From NCBI RefSeq assembly GCF_001886815.1, contig NZ_CP018099.1, forward strand, positions 496,001-560,000: DNA of 64,000 nt, read 5' to 3'. Positions 25,133 through 34,850 of the stretch are shown here, piece after piece. Positions within the stretch are counted from its first letter, which is position 1; every line of letters begins with the position of its first letter. Below the pieces are notes generated by a model, which was given only the letters and a program-made list of their open reading frames with translations, ran no database searches and had not been told where the DNA came from. The DNA is from Caldithrix abyssi DSM 13497. GTDB taxonomy: Bacteria; Calditrichota; Calditrichia; Calditrichales; Calditrichaceae. The position numbers and the translations under genes are program-made.

Positions 25133-26929
25133 ATGTTTATTAAAGAAGTCACAAAAAAGAATAAAGGGTACGATAAAACCTTCGTTTACCATCAATTGGT
25201 CGAATCCTATCGTACTGAAAAAGGCCCAAGACAAAGAAAATTGCTCAACCTGGGCAAGCTTACCATTCCTAAAGACCAATGGAAAACACTTGCCAATCGC
25301 ATCGAAGAGATCATAAGCGGACAAACTTCACTGATCGAAGTGGATGAGCAAATTGAACAATTAGCCCAGCGCTATGCCTCGCTTTTAATTCAAAACAAAC
25401 TAAAACAAGAAAAGGTAGAAAAAAAAGAAAGCCCACAGGAAACCGAGACCATTTTTACGGGCTCTGTCAAATTCAGAGATGCTAGCAGTATAGGAGGCGA
25501 ATACATCAGTTTGATGATGTTAAGAAAGCTTAAGTTCAATGAACTTTTAAAAAAGCTGGGCTTTAAGGAGAAGGATATTAAACTGGCCGAACTGTTGATC
25601 GTTGGGCGCCTGGTGCACCCCTCAAGCGAATGGGCGACCTTACGCTGGGTCAAAAAGCAAAGCGCCATCGATGAGCTTTTAGAGTTAGACCTTTCAAGAC
25701 TTTCTCACAATAAACTTTATCGAATTACGGATCAATTATTAGAACATAAGGACAAAATCGAGAATGGTTTAGTAGAGCAAGAGCGTCTGTTATTTTCCTT
25801 GCAGGAAAAGATCATCCTGTACGATTTAACCAATACGTATTTTGAGAGTAGCCGTACCAGTGAACTCAAGGCTCGCGGACGTAGTAAAGATAAGCGTCAC
25901 GATATGCCCCTGGTTACTTTAGGCCTGGTATTGGATGAGGATGGATTCCCCAAGGAGAGTCGTCTTTTCTCTGGCAATGTTTCCGAACCAGAGACTTTGT
26001 CTAAAATTCTGGATACGATAGGCGGCAAAGTCAGGAAATTGATTATTTTAGATGCCGGGATTGCCACAGAAGAGAACTTGCAACTGATCACAAAGCGTGG
26101 ACACGACTATCTGGTTGTCTCACGCAGTAAACCGGAAATCGAGATCGAAGAAAATGCTTTTAAAGAGATTAATCACGATCAACGCCATAAAGTGGAAGCC
26201 TATCTTTACCGTAAGGATAAAGAGCTTTATTTATACTGTCGCAGCGCCTCAAGGCAAAAGAAAGAGGAAGCCATTCGACAATTTCATCAGCAGCGCTTTG
26301 AGGCGGAGTTGAAATATGCGGCGGAGAGTTTGCACAAGAAACGAGGCACGAAGAAATATCCCAAGGTTTTAGAACGCATTGGCCGCATAAAGGAACGTCA
26401 TGCAAAGGTGGCCTATTTTTATGATATTACGGTTGAGCATCACAATGGTATCGTGACAGAGATCAGCTGGAAGATAAAAGATGAGCAAAAGATGGATGAT
26501 CGATTTTCCGGCACGTATTATTTACGGACGAGTCGTCTGGATTTAACGGATCGTGAGATTTGGCAGCTCTACATCAGTTTAACGGATGTGGAGGATGGAT
26601 TTCGCTCGTTGAAGAGTGAATTAGGCTTAAGGCCTAATTTTCACCAGAAGGATAAACGCATTGAAGGGCATATTTTCATTTCGATTTTAGCCTTTCATGT
26701 ATTGATAAGTCTTCAAAAACAATTACATGATGCAGGCGTTTATCATCGCTGGACAACCATTCGTGAATTACTTTCCGTACAGCAGCGAGTAAGCGTGGAG
26801 ATGAAAACGCAGAAAGGAGATTTATTAGTTATAAGAGATACGACCGAACCGGAGGCGATCCATTATTTAATGGCGCAGGCATTTAAGATCAAGCCCAAGC
26901 CATTAGGTATGAAAAAGATAAGAATTTAA
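25133..26929 (+). CDS. IS1634-family transposase
   Basis: 598 residues from ATG 25133 (a TTG two codons earlier overlaps the -10 box). The N-terminus (FVYHQLVESYRTEKGPRQRK, LLNLGKL) is typical of IS1634 transposases of the DDE superfamily. Catalytic acids are seen in LYDLTNTYFESSR (about residue 226), IILDAGIATEENL (about 305) and the YREK-like region DVEDGFRSLKSELGLRP (about 490). The reading frame is intact, so the element may be mobile. Confidence 0.9.
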   Translation: MFIKEVTKKNKGYDKTFVYHQLVESYRTEKGPRQRKLLNLGKLTIPKDQWKTLANRIEEIISGQTSLIEVDEQIEQLAQRYASLLIQNKLKQEKVEKKESPQETETIFTGSVKFRDASSIGGEYISLMMLRKLKFNELLKKLGFKEKDIKLAELLIVGRLVHPSSEWATLRWVKKQSAIDELLELDLSRLSHNKLYRITDQLLEHKDKIENGLVEQERLLFSLQEKIILYDLTNTYFESSRTSELKARGRSKDKRHDMPLVTLGLVLDEDGFPKESRLFSGNVSEPETLSKILDTIGGKVRKLIILDAGIATEENLQLITKRGHDYLVVSRSKPEIEIEENAFKEINHDQRHKVEAYLYRKDKELYLYCRSASRQKKEEAIRQFHQQRFEAELKYAAESLHKKRGTKKYPKVLERIGRIKERHAKVAYFYDITVEHHNGIVTEISWKIKDEQKMDDRFSGTYYLRTSRLDLTDREIWQLYISLTDVEDGFRSLKSELGLRPNFHQKDKRIEGHIFISILAFHVLISLQKQLHDAGVYHRWTTIRELLSVQQRVSVEMKTQKGDLLVIRDTTEPEAIHYLMAQAFKIKPKPLGMKKIRI

Positions 26930-27003
26930 ATATTGTAGTGGTAATAAAAAAGAACGACATGTTGTTTTTAAATAACTTAAACCGTTTTAGTGTTCAAGAT
27001 GGG

Positions 27004-27069
27004 CTAGATCTTTTTAAGGAACTATTCTAAAACTGCACAAAATTTTTGCCAGCCAAGTCAACTAACATT
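27004..27069. other. Short spacer after the IS1634-type element
   Basis: AACTGCACAAAATTTTTGCCAG resembles the AACAGCACAAAATTTTTC phrase of the composite repeats at about 3190, 5945 and 39870. No gene or terminator is obvious. Confidence 0.4.
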
Positions 27070-28899
27070 TTACTGAGAAATGGATTTCAGCAGTTTTTGG
27101 GCTTCTTTGTTTTGCGGATTGAAGGCAAGGACTCTGCGCGCCAGATTGGCCGCTTTGCCGTAATTGCCCTGTGCTTCAAAAACTTTGGCCAAAACCAGAT
27201 TGGCCCGCACATCGTTGGGGTTTTTCTGTAACGTTTCTTCCAGTTCTTTTTTAAACTTATCCAGAATGTTTAAATAGCGAAACTCCGGCCCCAACGAAGG
27301 ATGCTTTACAATGTAAGCCGGATTCAAATAAAATATTTTACGATATTGTTCCAGCGCCAGGTCTTTTTTCCCGATTTCGGTGTAAAGTTCCGCTAATTTG
27401 AGATAAACGCGTAACAAAGAATCGTCTAAGGTCAGAACCAGAATATAGTATTTTTCAGCAAGATCATAACTTCCCATTTCATGGTAGGTAAGAGCCAGGT
27501 TAAAGATCGCTTCTTTAAAGTCCGGTTTATATTTTACGGCGTTGGTAAAAGCGATGGCCATATCCAGATAGACCTGTTTTTTCTTAATGGGATCCATTGT
27601 AATATCAGAGTTCCGGCGCCGGGGTTTGTTTACCTTAACCAGGTCGGCGTTTGACTGGTTCTGAGCGTCCAGCAATTCCAGAAAAGCGGAAATGAGTTCT
27701 TCGATGACGGCCTGTTTATAAATGGTTAAGCCTTTTAAGAAATAAGCGTACGGATTGTCTGGTTGTAATTCAATCGATTTGTTCAGTTCGTTCAGAGCGC
27801 TGTAAAATATTTGAGAGCGGTAGTAGCAATCACCCAGACGTAAATGGTATTCGGAGTTTTTCGGATTCAGTTCCGCCGCGTTGCGATAATACTCAATGGC
27901 TTTGCGGAAGTTTTTTTTATCGTAGTAGATATTCCCCCATTCAAAAAAAGTGGGGGCAAAATCGGGGTTGATTTCCGATGCTTTTTTCAGCGCTTTTTCC
28001 GCTTCGACAAATTTCTTTTGTTTGCGTAAAACACGCCCGATGTAGTAATAGGCCTGGTAATCATTGGGATTTAATTCTTTAACGCGTTCAAAATCTTTTA
28101 AAGCCTTGTCGTATGCTCCCTGTTTAATAAAAATGAGCCCCCGTCCATAGTAGGGCTTGGAAAAATTAGGCAGGGCATTAATGACTTTATTGAATTGCTC
28201 CAGGGCTTTTGTGTATTTCTGGGCGTTAAAATAGACGATGCCCAAATTGTAATAGGCTTCCCAGAACTCCGGGTCTTTTTGAATGGCCTGCCGGAACAGG
28301 CCGGTTACTTTTTCAATACGCGCATTGGGTTTACTGTTTTCCATGTAAGCCCGGATAAAGGATTCAAAGGCGCTTACAGAATTGGTAAGAGTAAAAGAGA
28401 GTAGACGTTTTTCGGTGGCGCTAACCGGAATTCCGGTTAAGGAAATTAATTGCTCGATGACCTGGTTGCCCAGTTCAAAAAATTTATCCACCGGCTGCCT
28501 GAACTGACTGGAAAGAATGGGCGTACCGTTATAGGCGTTGCTGTAAAGTATTTTGAGCGTGATAAGGTTGTTTTCTACAAAAAAAGAGCCCGATACCGTC
28601 ATTTCCACATTAGCATAGCGCCCGATACGATAGATCATCTGTTCGTTTAAAGGCGCTTTACCAAAGCCGACTTCATCCAGCACTTTTTTTAGCACTTTCT
28701 TTTCTGGCAGGTAAAAACCGGAAAGTACGCTCAATTTATTTCTCAGGTAATATTCCAGCCCAAAGGCCATCCAGCTATTGCGGCTACTGGGTTTTTCATT
28801 AAAAAAAGGTAAAAGCGCAATTTTCCTTTTATCCTGAGCTAAAATAGAGCCTGCCAATATGAAAAGGATTAAAACCGATATTGTTATTCTTCTCATCAT
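27070..28899 (-). CDS. CsgG/TolB-like N-terminal domain plus TPR protein
   Basis: About 609 residues from the ATG pair at 28899/28896, chosen because MMRRITISVLILFILAGSIL then forms a normal signal peptide; an ATG at 28935 is possible. Residues about 25-175 look like the alpha/beta domain found in CsgG- and TolB-N-like proteins (KIALLPFFNEKPSSRNSWMA and later ANVEMTVSGSFFVENNLITL). From about 190 to the end there are at least ten TPR units, including PKNSEYHLRLGDCYYRSQIF and PDFKEAIFNLALTYHEMGSY. Periplasmic or outer-membrane assembly scaffold is the likely role. It precedes no obvious partner; the rodA-mre block starts 271 bases away upstream on the same strand. Confidence 0.8.
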   Translation of the reverse strand: MMRRITISVLILFILAGSILAQDKRKIALLPFFNEKPSSRNSWMAFGLEYYLRNKLSVLSGFYLPEKKVLKKVLDEVGFGKAPLNEQMIYRIGRYANVEMTVSGSFFVENNLITLKILYSNAYNGTPILSSQFRQPVDKFFELGNQVIEQLISLTGIPVSATEKRLLSFTLTNSVSAFESFIRAYMENSKPNARIEKVTGLFRQAIQKDPEFWEAYYNLGIVYFNAQKYTKALEQFNKVINALPNFSKPYYGRGLIFIKQGAYDKALKDFERVKELNPNDYQAYYYIGRVLRKQKKFVEAEKALKKASEINPDFAPTFFEWGNIYYDKKNFRKAIEYYRNAAELNPKNSEYHLRLGDCYYRSQIFYSALNELNKSIELQPDNPYAYFLKGLTIYKQAVIEELISAFLELLDAQNQSNADLVKVNKPRRRNSDITMDPIKKKQVYLDMAIAFTNAVKYKPDFKEAIFNLALTYHEMGSYDLAEKYYILVLTLDDSLLRVYLKLAELYTEIGKKDLALEQYRKIFYLNPAYIVKHPSLGPEFRYLNILDKFKKELEETLQKNPNDVRANLVLAKVFEAQGNYGKAANLARRVLAFNPQNKEAQKLLKSISQ

Positions 28900-29170
28900 A
28901 ATTAAATAATATTCCTGTAATTTTTGCTTTTCCATCTTTTTGTTTTCGGCATAAATTTGAACAATTTTAATCAGGATTAAAAATATGGCTCCTTTTTTTT
29001 AATTACCAGTTATTGTTCTTTAAATTTGTGACTACCGGGATCAAGTTTGGAATTAATGCCGATTTTTCTTGGTAAACTACATTCTATAAAATTTAACAGT
29101 AATGCCTTCTACCTCCAAAATTTAAAGATAAAGATAAAAAATAAAAAAATAAATTGCACATTTCTGTGCG

Positions 29171-30394
29171 CTAAATACTAAATTTGTTCCGTGAAAAGTT
29201 TAAAGTAATTCCCATGGCAACACACACCGTTAATAAAAATGATCCGCCATAGCTTAAAAATGGTAACGGCAGTCCTGTTACCGGAGCAAAACCAATGGTC
29301 ATTCCAATGTTAATCATGGTATGAAACGCTAAAATGGTGGTAATGCCCACGATTGTCAGGCGGGAGTAATCGGATTTAACGGAGTGAGCCAGCCACAATA
29401 GATACAGAAATAAGAATAAAAAGATAAACAGGACAATCGTAATTCCAAAAAATCCCCATTCTTCACCCAAAACCGAAAAGATAAAGTCGGTGTGGTGCGC
29501 CGGCAAAAAGTTTAGCTGCGACTGCGATCCCTGCAAAAACCCCTTACCCCAGATGCCGCCGGAACCAATGGCTACCTTGCTTTGAATGATCTGATAACCG
29601 GCGCCTTGCGGATCGTTTTCGGGCTGAATGAAGGTTAAAATCCGTTTTTTCTGATATGCTTTTAATGAATTCCACAAAAGCGGGGTAATGCTGCCCACGG
29701 CAAGATGTTGTAAAAAAACAAAAATTTTTAAATATAGTTTCTGGTTCGTAAAAATCAGGATTAAAAAAATCACAAACAACCAGATCACATAAGCATAAAT
29801 GTTAAAAGAGGCGAGCATCGTAATCAGCGGCGGGATGAGCACAAACAAAACAAACCAGGAAACACCAGCCAGATACAACATGGGAATAATCAGCGCTAAA
29901 AATACCAGAGACGTTCCCAGATCAGGCTGTTTGACAATTAACGCAAAAGGCAGCAAAACGAGTAAAAAGACTACAAATAGATGCTTTAATTGATTGACTT
30001 TTCTGCCGTTCAGCGACAAATAGCGGGCGACGGCTAAAACCGTGGCGATTTTGGCGAATTCCGAAGGTTGCAGGCGAATGGGGCCGATTTTTAACCAGCG
30101 TTCGGCGCCGTACCCTTTGACTCCCAAAAACAATACCATAACCAAACTCAGCAGAGCCAATAGATAAAAGAAATAACTGCTTTTCTGGATGAGCTTGTAA
30201 GGCATAAAATTGATGGCCAGCATTAAAAAAACGCCAACAAAAGCGTAAACCAGTTGTTTGGTAAAATACCTTTGATCGGCCGCAGAGTAATAGGTGGCGC
30301 TAAAAATGGTGATCAGCCCGATGCCAATTAATAACAGTACGGGCAAAAAGATAAACCAGTCTATTTTTTTCAAATGATCGTAAATTTGTGCCAT
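29171..30394 (-). CDS. rodA: Rod-shape peptidoglycan polymerase RodA
   Basis: 407 residues with about ten membrane segments, the normal SEDS layout. Conserved segments include RWLKIGPIRLQPSEFAKIA, IVKQPDLGTSLVFLALI (the catalytic-region aspartate), FLPAHHTDFIFSVLGEEWGF and a C-terminal LPFLSYGGS motif. RodA polymerises lipid II into glycan strands and acts with its cognate class B penicillin-binding protein. The gene starts one base after the PBP2 stop with GGAGATACATTAAC as ribosome binding region, the conserved elongasome order. Confidence 0.95.
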   Translation of the reverse strand: MAQIYDHLKKIDWFIFLPVLLLIGIGLITIFSATYYSAADQRYFTKQLVYAFVGVFLMLAINFMPYKLIQKSSYFFYLLALLSLVMVLFLGVKGYGAERWLKIGPIRLQPSEFAKIATVLAVARYLSLNGRKVNQLKHLFVVFLLVLLPFALIVKQPDLGTSLVFLALIIPMLYLAGVSWFVLFVLIPPLITMLASFNIYAYVIWLFVIFLILIFTNQKLYLKIFVFLQHLAVGSITPLLWNSLKAYQKKRILTFIQPENDPQGAGYQIIQSKVAIGSGGIWGKGFLQGSQSQLNFLPAHHTDFIFSVLGEEWGFFGITIVLFIFLFLFLYLLWLAHSVKSDYSRLTIVGITTILAFHTMINIGMTIGFAPVTGLPLPFLSYGGSFLLTVCVAMGITLNFSRNKFSI

Positions 30395-30395
30395 G

Positions 30396-32261
30396 TTAAT
30401 GTATCTCCGGTATCCTGAGTATGGGAGTAGGCGCCAGGCTGTCTATGGGCAGAGGGTTAATCCCTTCTTCAACCTGCAGGGTATCTTTTTTGATCACAGG
30501 CCTGGGTATTAACCGGTTGTAAAAATACATTTCCAGAAACTTGCGGGCAATGGGCGCGGCCACTCCGCCTCCGCTTCCTCCGTTTTCAACAATAACCGCA
30601 ATGGCCACTTCTGGATGGGAATAGGGCGCAAAGGCCATAAACCAGGCGTGCGGTTCGCCGTGCGGATTTTGCGAGGTGCCCGTTTTGCCGGCCATATCGA
30701 TGCCGGGCACTTTACCCAGCCAGCCGGTGCCGCCGTTGACCACCTGATGCATCCCCTCGCGCACAATGTCGAACACTTCGCTGGAAACTTCCGAAACCAC
30801 TCTGGATTCCGTGGGGAAATAAATGGTTTTGTGCGTCTGGTAGTTGTAAAGGTGATCGACCAGATGGGGACGGTAGTACACCCCGCGATTGGCCAGAATC
30901 ATGACAAATTGCGCAATTTGCAGGGGCGTGGTCAAAAGCTCGCCCTGACCGATGGCCAGGTTGGCCAGATTTCCCCTGGTCCAGCCATTTTCCCCGTAAA
31001 TGCGATTAAAATATTGAATGGTGGGCACCAGTCCGGCGTTTTCGTTAGGCAAATCGATGCCGGTTTTTTGGCCGAAGCCCAGAATTTTGCTGTATTTAGA
31101 CCAGGTTTCCAGGCCGATTTTTAAACCGAGCTGGTAAAAATAGACATTACAACTGTTTTTGATGGCGCCGTACAAATCGAGCTCGCCGTGGCCTTTAGGA
31201 TTCCAGCAGCGGATAACTTTTCGGCCCAGACGAAAATAACCGGGGCAATAGGCCTTCCAGGAAGGGGTGATGATGTTTTCTTGCAGAGCTGCAATCGCCG
31301 CCACAATTTTGTAAGTAGAACCCGGCGGATAGGCGCTTTGAATGGAGCGGCTATAAAGCGGATGCGCTTTATCTTCGATTAAAGCCTTCCATACATCGGC
31401 GTCAATCTTTCCGCTCAACGCCCGAATGTCGTAATCGGGTTTGCTCACCAGGGCCAGTATGCCACCGGTTCGCACATCAATGGCCACCAGCGAACCCCGT
31501 CGGTCGATCATCAGGCTTTCAGCGAATTTTTGCAGGTCGTAATCGAGCGTCAGGTAAAGGTCGCTGCCGTGAATGGCCGGCACATTGAGTTCCGGATCGT
31601 AATCGCCAAGCATCTTGCCGCTGGCGTCAACCCGTACATATCTTACGCCTTTAATGCCCCGCAGCTCAATATCGTAGTAGCGTTCCAAACCGGCTTTGCC
31701 AATCATATCGCCCAGCTCGTAACGCGGATCCTGTTTCTGTTCTCTCTCATTTACTTCGCCAATGTAACCGAATATATGGGGCGAATTGATTTCTTGCGGA
31801 TAATAGCGCTTAAAATCAAGGATGAGTTCGAATCCCGGTAAAAAATATTGATTCTCTTCCAGCAGGGTACGCGTTTGCTCGTCAAGGTCTCTGCGGATGA
31901 TGGTGGGGGCAAATCGGGGGCTTTTCCGCAGGCGAGCTTTTATATCATTGACGTTCATTCCTAAAAAATGGGCTACTCTGTTGATGGTGCTGTCGGCGGT
32001 GTGCGCGCGAATTAAGGCGGCCGAAAAAGAAGGGCGGTTGTCCACTAAAATGTCGCCGTCCCGGTCCAGAATCAAGCCTCTGACCGGATTAATCTTGACC
32101 TGCCGAATGACGTTGTGAATGGAAATGTCCAGATAATATTGACGATGCAGCACCTGCAGGTTAAAAAATCCGAGCAGTAAAATGAAAAAACTGATGACCA
32201 AAAACGTTGCTGAAATCAAAAACCTACGGGAACGCTGCGTCTGGTCAAAATATCTCATCAC
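30396..32261 (-). CDS. mrdA: Penicillin-binding protein 2 (elongasome transpeptidase)
   Basis: 621 residues: one N-terminal membrane anchor (about 14-35), a PBP dimerisation domain (about 55-230), and a transpeptidase domain with SxxK in YPPGSTYKIVAA, SxN in IKNSCNVYFYQ and KTG in MAGKTGTSQNP. The length and motif spacing fit PBP2. It cross-links peptides of glycan made by RodA. GTG 32261 overlaps the mreD stop; ATG 32258 is an equally good start. Confidence 0.95.
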   Translation of the reverse strand: MMRYFDQTQRSRRFLISATFLVISFFILLLGFFNLQVLHRQYYLDISIHNVIRQVKINPVRGLILDRDGDILVDNRPSFSAALIRAHTADSTINRVAHFLGMNVNDIKARLRKSPRFAPTIIRRDLDEQTRTLLEENQYFLPGFELILDFKRYYPQEINSPHIFGYIGEVNEREQKQDPRYELGDMIGKAGLERYYDIELRGIKGVRYVRVDASGKMLGDYDPELNVPAIHGSDLYLTLDYDLQKFAESLMIDRRGSLVAIDVRTGGILALVSKPDYDIRALSGKIDADVWKALIEDKAHPLYSRSIQSAYPPGSTYKIVAAIAALQENIITPSWKAYCPGYFRLGRKVIRCWNPKGHGELDLYGAIKNSCNVYFYQLGLKIGLETWSKYSKILGFGQKTGIDLPNENAGLVPTIQYFNRIYGENGWTRGNLANLAIGQGELLTTPLQIAQFVMILANRGVYYRPHLVDHLYNYQTHKTIYFPTESRVVSEVSSEVFDIVREGMHQVVNGGTGWLGKVPGIDMAGKTGTSQNPHGEPHAWFMAFAPYSHPEVAIAVIVENGGSGGGVAAPIARKFLEMYFYNRLIPRPVIKKDTLQVEEGINPLPIDSLAPTPILRIPEIH

Positions 32262-32746
32262 TCTTCGCTCAGATATTTTTTAACAAACAGATTGATTACC
32301 AATAAGGCGATCATGGTGTAAATGACGTCCGGTAGTGCGCGCGTGATAAGGATTTCGGTGATGTTTAGTTCCGCTTTAATGCCCAGAAAAATGTAGAAGA
32401 TAATTTCATGAATGAGAATGAACAGCACGAACCAAAGATCCATGAAAAGGCCTTTGATGTGCTGACCATGAAATTTCCCGGCAAGATAGCCGACAAAAGC
32501 TTTCGGGAAGGCGGACATGCCCACGGGTAAGCCGGTGAGAGCGTCTTGCAATAGCCCCAGGAAAAAACCCGATGTGCTGCCGTGCATGGCGCCGAAACGT
32601 TTAGAGAGCAGCAGCACAATACACAGCACCACGTCCGGCTGCCAGATGTTAATGCGCAGCAACGGCACGATTAGCGCCTGGGCCAGAATGGCCGGAACTC
32701 CAAAGAGCAAAAGTAAAACCAGAAACCATTTATTTTCGTGCTTCAT
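32258..32746 (-). CDS. mreD: Rod-shape-determining membrane protein MreD
   Basis: 162 residues with about five membrane helices (hydrophobic runs throughout) and the MreD-like AFPKAFVGYLAGKF loop and PVGMSAF segment. MreD is the membrane partner linking MreC to RodA/PBP2. Its start overlaps the end of mreC by 17 bases and its end overlaps the PBP2 gene by four, so translation is coupled along the block. Confidence 0.9.
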   Translation of the reverse strand: MKHENKWFLVLLLLFGVPAILAQALIVPLLRINIWQPDVVLCIVLLLSKRFGAMHGSTSGFFLGLLQDALTGLPVGMSAFPKAFVGYLAGKFHGQHIKGLFMDLWFVLFILIHEIIFYIFLGIKAELNITEILITRALPDVIYTMIALLVINLFVKKYLSEE

Positions 32747-33539
32747 CTACCGACGGCTCCATTTCAACGATGAAAACTTCTTCCAGGGCGCCAAAGTTCA
32801 CGCTGGGTTTTACGCGTATTTTTTGAAACATTTCATTGGGATTTTTTTCGATGGCAGTAACTACGCCAACTTTGATGTTCGGCGGGTAAATCTGGCTTAA
32901 TCCGGAAGTGAAGATAATGTCGCCCGGTAAAACCTCTATGGTGTTGGGAATATAGTTTAGCTGTAGCCCGTTTTCGCCATCCCAGCTAACTACGCCTACT
33001 TCGCGATTACGCTGAATACGCACGCTGACGCGCGAGGTGGGATCCAGTAAAATCTGGCAAATGGCAAAGGGCGGCGAGGTCTCCACAACGCGGCCCACCA
33101 GTCCGCCCACCGTCATTACGGCGGCGCCTTTGTGCTTTTCGGTTATGCCTTTGGCAATAATCCGAAAACCGGTTACTATTTCGTGCGGGCTGTAGCCGAT
33201 GACTTTGGCCGGGATGAGTTTGTACTTGAACTGGTAGCTGATCTTTAAGAATTTTTTAAGACGGATGTTCTCCAGTAATGCTTCCTGTAGCTGAAAATTT
33301 TCAAAAGAGAGCAACGTGTTCTGCCGGCGCAATTCGGAATTTTTTTCGTAAAGATTAAAGTAAGAGCGGAAGATGGATACCGTGGATTCTATTCGACCGA
33401 TGGTCTGCACAGAAACGCGACGAAGCCCCTCAACAAGCGCCCGGTCGCTGGTGGTCATAAACAAAAACGAAAGCAGCAAATAAAAGAATAGCGTCAGGCC
33501 TTCTTTATTTCTGATAAAAAATGAACTGAATATATTCAC
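32730..33539 (-). CDS. mreC: Rod-shape-determining protein MreC
   Basis: 269 residues from a GTG start: an N-terminal membrane helix (about 14-32), a coiled coil (about 55-95, IRLKKFL at its end), and the beta-rich periplasmic domain (about 100-260) with GAAVMTVGGLVGRVVE, VGVVSWDG and LPGDIIFTSGLSQIYPPNI. MreC bridges MreB and PBP2 and activates the elongasome. Normal length. The Shine-Dalgarno sequence is weak, which may reflect coupling to the mreB transcript. Confidence 0.95.
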   Translation of the reverse strand: MNIFSSFFIRNKEGLTLFFYLLLSFLFMTTSDRALVEGLRRVSVQTIGRIESTVSIFRSYFNLYEKNSELRRQNTLLSFENFQLQEALLENIRLKKFLKISYQFKYKLIPAKVIGYSPHEIVTGFRIIAKGITEKHKGAAVMTVGGLVGRVVETSPPFAICQILLDPTSRVSVRIQRNREVGVVSWDGENGLQLNYIPNTIEVLPGDIIFTSGLSQIYPPNIKVGVVTAIEKNPNEMFQKIRVKPSVNFGALEEVFIVEMEPSVDEARK

Positions 33540-33656
33540 GGAACATCAATCAACTTTTTAAATTATTATCCTAACCCCTTGAAAATTCATTTCCGCCGCG
33601 CAACCTTAAAGTCACCCATAATTAATAACGCTTTTCAGGTTGCCGGTTTCCCCTTA

Positions 33657-33681
33657 TTTACCGTTCGGTTGTAACGGTAAA
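33657..33681 (-). other. Hairpin between mreB and mreC
   Basis: TTTACCGTT (33657-33665) and AACGGTAAA (33673-33681) form a perfect 9 bp stem with a 7 base loop, 24 bases after the mreB stop. No T run follows on the minus strand, so it is more likely a stabilising or processing hairpin than a full terminator. Confidence 0.5.
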
Positions 33682-33705
33682 CGATTGCAGGGCTTTTCGA
33701 TCTTT

Positions 33706-34740
33706 TTAGAACGGCCGCTTTTGTCTTAACAGCACCTTTTCATATTGTTCGGGCGTGTCAAGAATTTTACCGCAACCGCGCGCCACGCAGGTTAATGGGT
33801 CGTCTGCCACATGAATGGCCATGGAAGTCTCTTCCCGTAAGCGGACATCCAGATTCCTCAACAACGAACCGCCGCCGGTTAAAATAATCCCTCTGTCCAG
33901 AATATCGGCTGCCAGTTCGGGAGGCGTACGTTCCAGCGAAAGTTTGACCGCTTCCACAATGGCATTAATCGCATCATTGAGCGCTTCGCGGATTTCGACG
34001 GAGCTAACTTCAATGGTTTTGGGAATGCCATTGATCAGGTCGCGTCCTTTAACCTCTGTGGTTACCTCTTCTTCCAGTGGGGCGGCCGATCCGATGGTGC
34101 ACTTGATCTCTTCAGCCGTTTTTTCCCCGATTAAAAGGTTGTGATTTTTTTTGAAATGTTGAATAATCGACTGGTTCATTTCATCGCCGGCAATGCGAAT
34201 GGAGGTGTGCGTAACAATACCGCTAAGAGAGATTACCGCTATTTCGGAAGTGCCTCCGCCAATATCGACAATCATATTGCCCACGGGTTCGTCGATATCC
34301 AGCCCAACGCCAATGGCAGAGGCCATGGCTTCGGCAACCAGATCCACCTGCCGGGCGCCGGCGCGTTCGGCGGCATCGCGCACCGCCCGTTTTTCAACCT
34401 CGGTAATGCCCGAAGGAACGCAAACCAGAATTTTGCCCAGCATCATGCGGTTTACATTGGCCTTTTTGATGAATTCGCGAATCATAATTTCATTGGCTTC
34501 AAAATCGGCAATCACGCCGTCCTTCAAAGGGCGAATGGTAATAATGTCCTGATGTGTGCGCCCCAACATCTGCCGGGCTTCGTTGCCCACGGCGACCACG
34601 CGATCGCTGTTTTCTTCCAGGGCAATTACCGATGGCTCGTTTACAACAATCCCTTTGCCTTTTACATAAATGAGCGTATTGGCCGTCCCTAAATCTATTC
34701 CAATATCAGAAGAAAAAAAGTCAAAAAATGAAAATCCCAT
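33706..34740 (-). CDS. mreB: Actin-like rod-shape protein MreB
   Basis: 344 residues, the usual length. Actin-fold ATP-binding motifs: IGIDLGTANTLIYVKGKGIV (phosphate 1, split here as GIDLGTANTL), VDIGGGTSEIAVISLSG (phosphate 2), and TGGGSLLRNLD (adenosine). MreB filaments guide lateral wall synthesis on the inner face of the membrane. First gene of the mreBCD-mrdA-rodA block; the 110 bases upstream should hold the promoter. Confidence 0.97.
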   Translation of the reverse strand: MGFSFFDFFSSDIGIDLGTANTLIYVKGKGIVVNEPSVIALEENSDRVVAVGNEARQMLGRTHQDIITIRPLKDGVIADFEANEIMIREFIKKANVNRMMLGKILVCVPSGITEVEKRAVRDAAERAGARQVDLVAEAMASAIGVGLDIDEPVGNMIVDIGGGTSEIAVISLSGIVTHTSIRIAGDEMNQSIIQHFKKNHNLLIGEKTAEEIKCTIGSAAPLEEEVTTEVKGRDLINGIPKTIEVSSVEIREALNDAINAIVEAVKLSLERTPPELAADILDRGIILTGGGSLLRNLDVRLREETSMAIHVADDPLTCVARGCGKILDTPEQYEKVLLRQKRPF

Positions 34741-34850
34741 ATCGAAGCTCCCTGCTCCTAAAATTCATGTGTCTAATTTCTTAAAAAGCTTAAAGTTACT
34801 AAAAACACTACAGACAAGCAAACTAATCATCTGCCCATTCGACAAAAATT

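Larger units (their letters stand above)
24972..27003 (+). mobile_element. IS1634-type insertion sequence
   Basis: About 2.03 kb bounded by a perfect 13 bp inverted repeat, CCCATCTTGAACA (24972-24984) and TGTTCAAGATGGG (26991-27003). Similarity of the ends may extend outward by CTA plus one mismatch on each side, so the exact border is uncertain and no clear target duplication was identified. The element inserted just beside, or in the tail of, a type B repeat that already holds the Tn5-like element. Confidence 0.8.

Noticed and set aside
24960-27010. Target-site duplication of the IS1634-type element
   Set aside because: CTA with one neighbouring mismatch flanks both ends, but it may be part of the inverted repeat, so no duplication is claimed.
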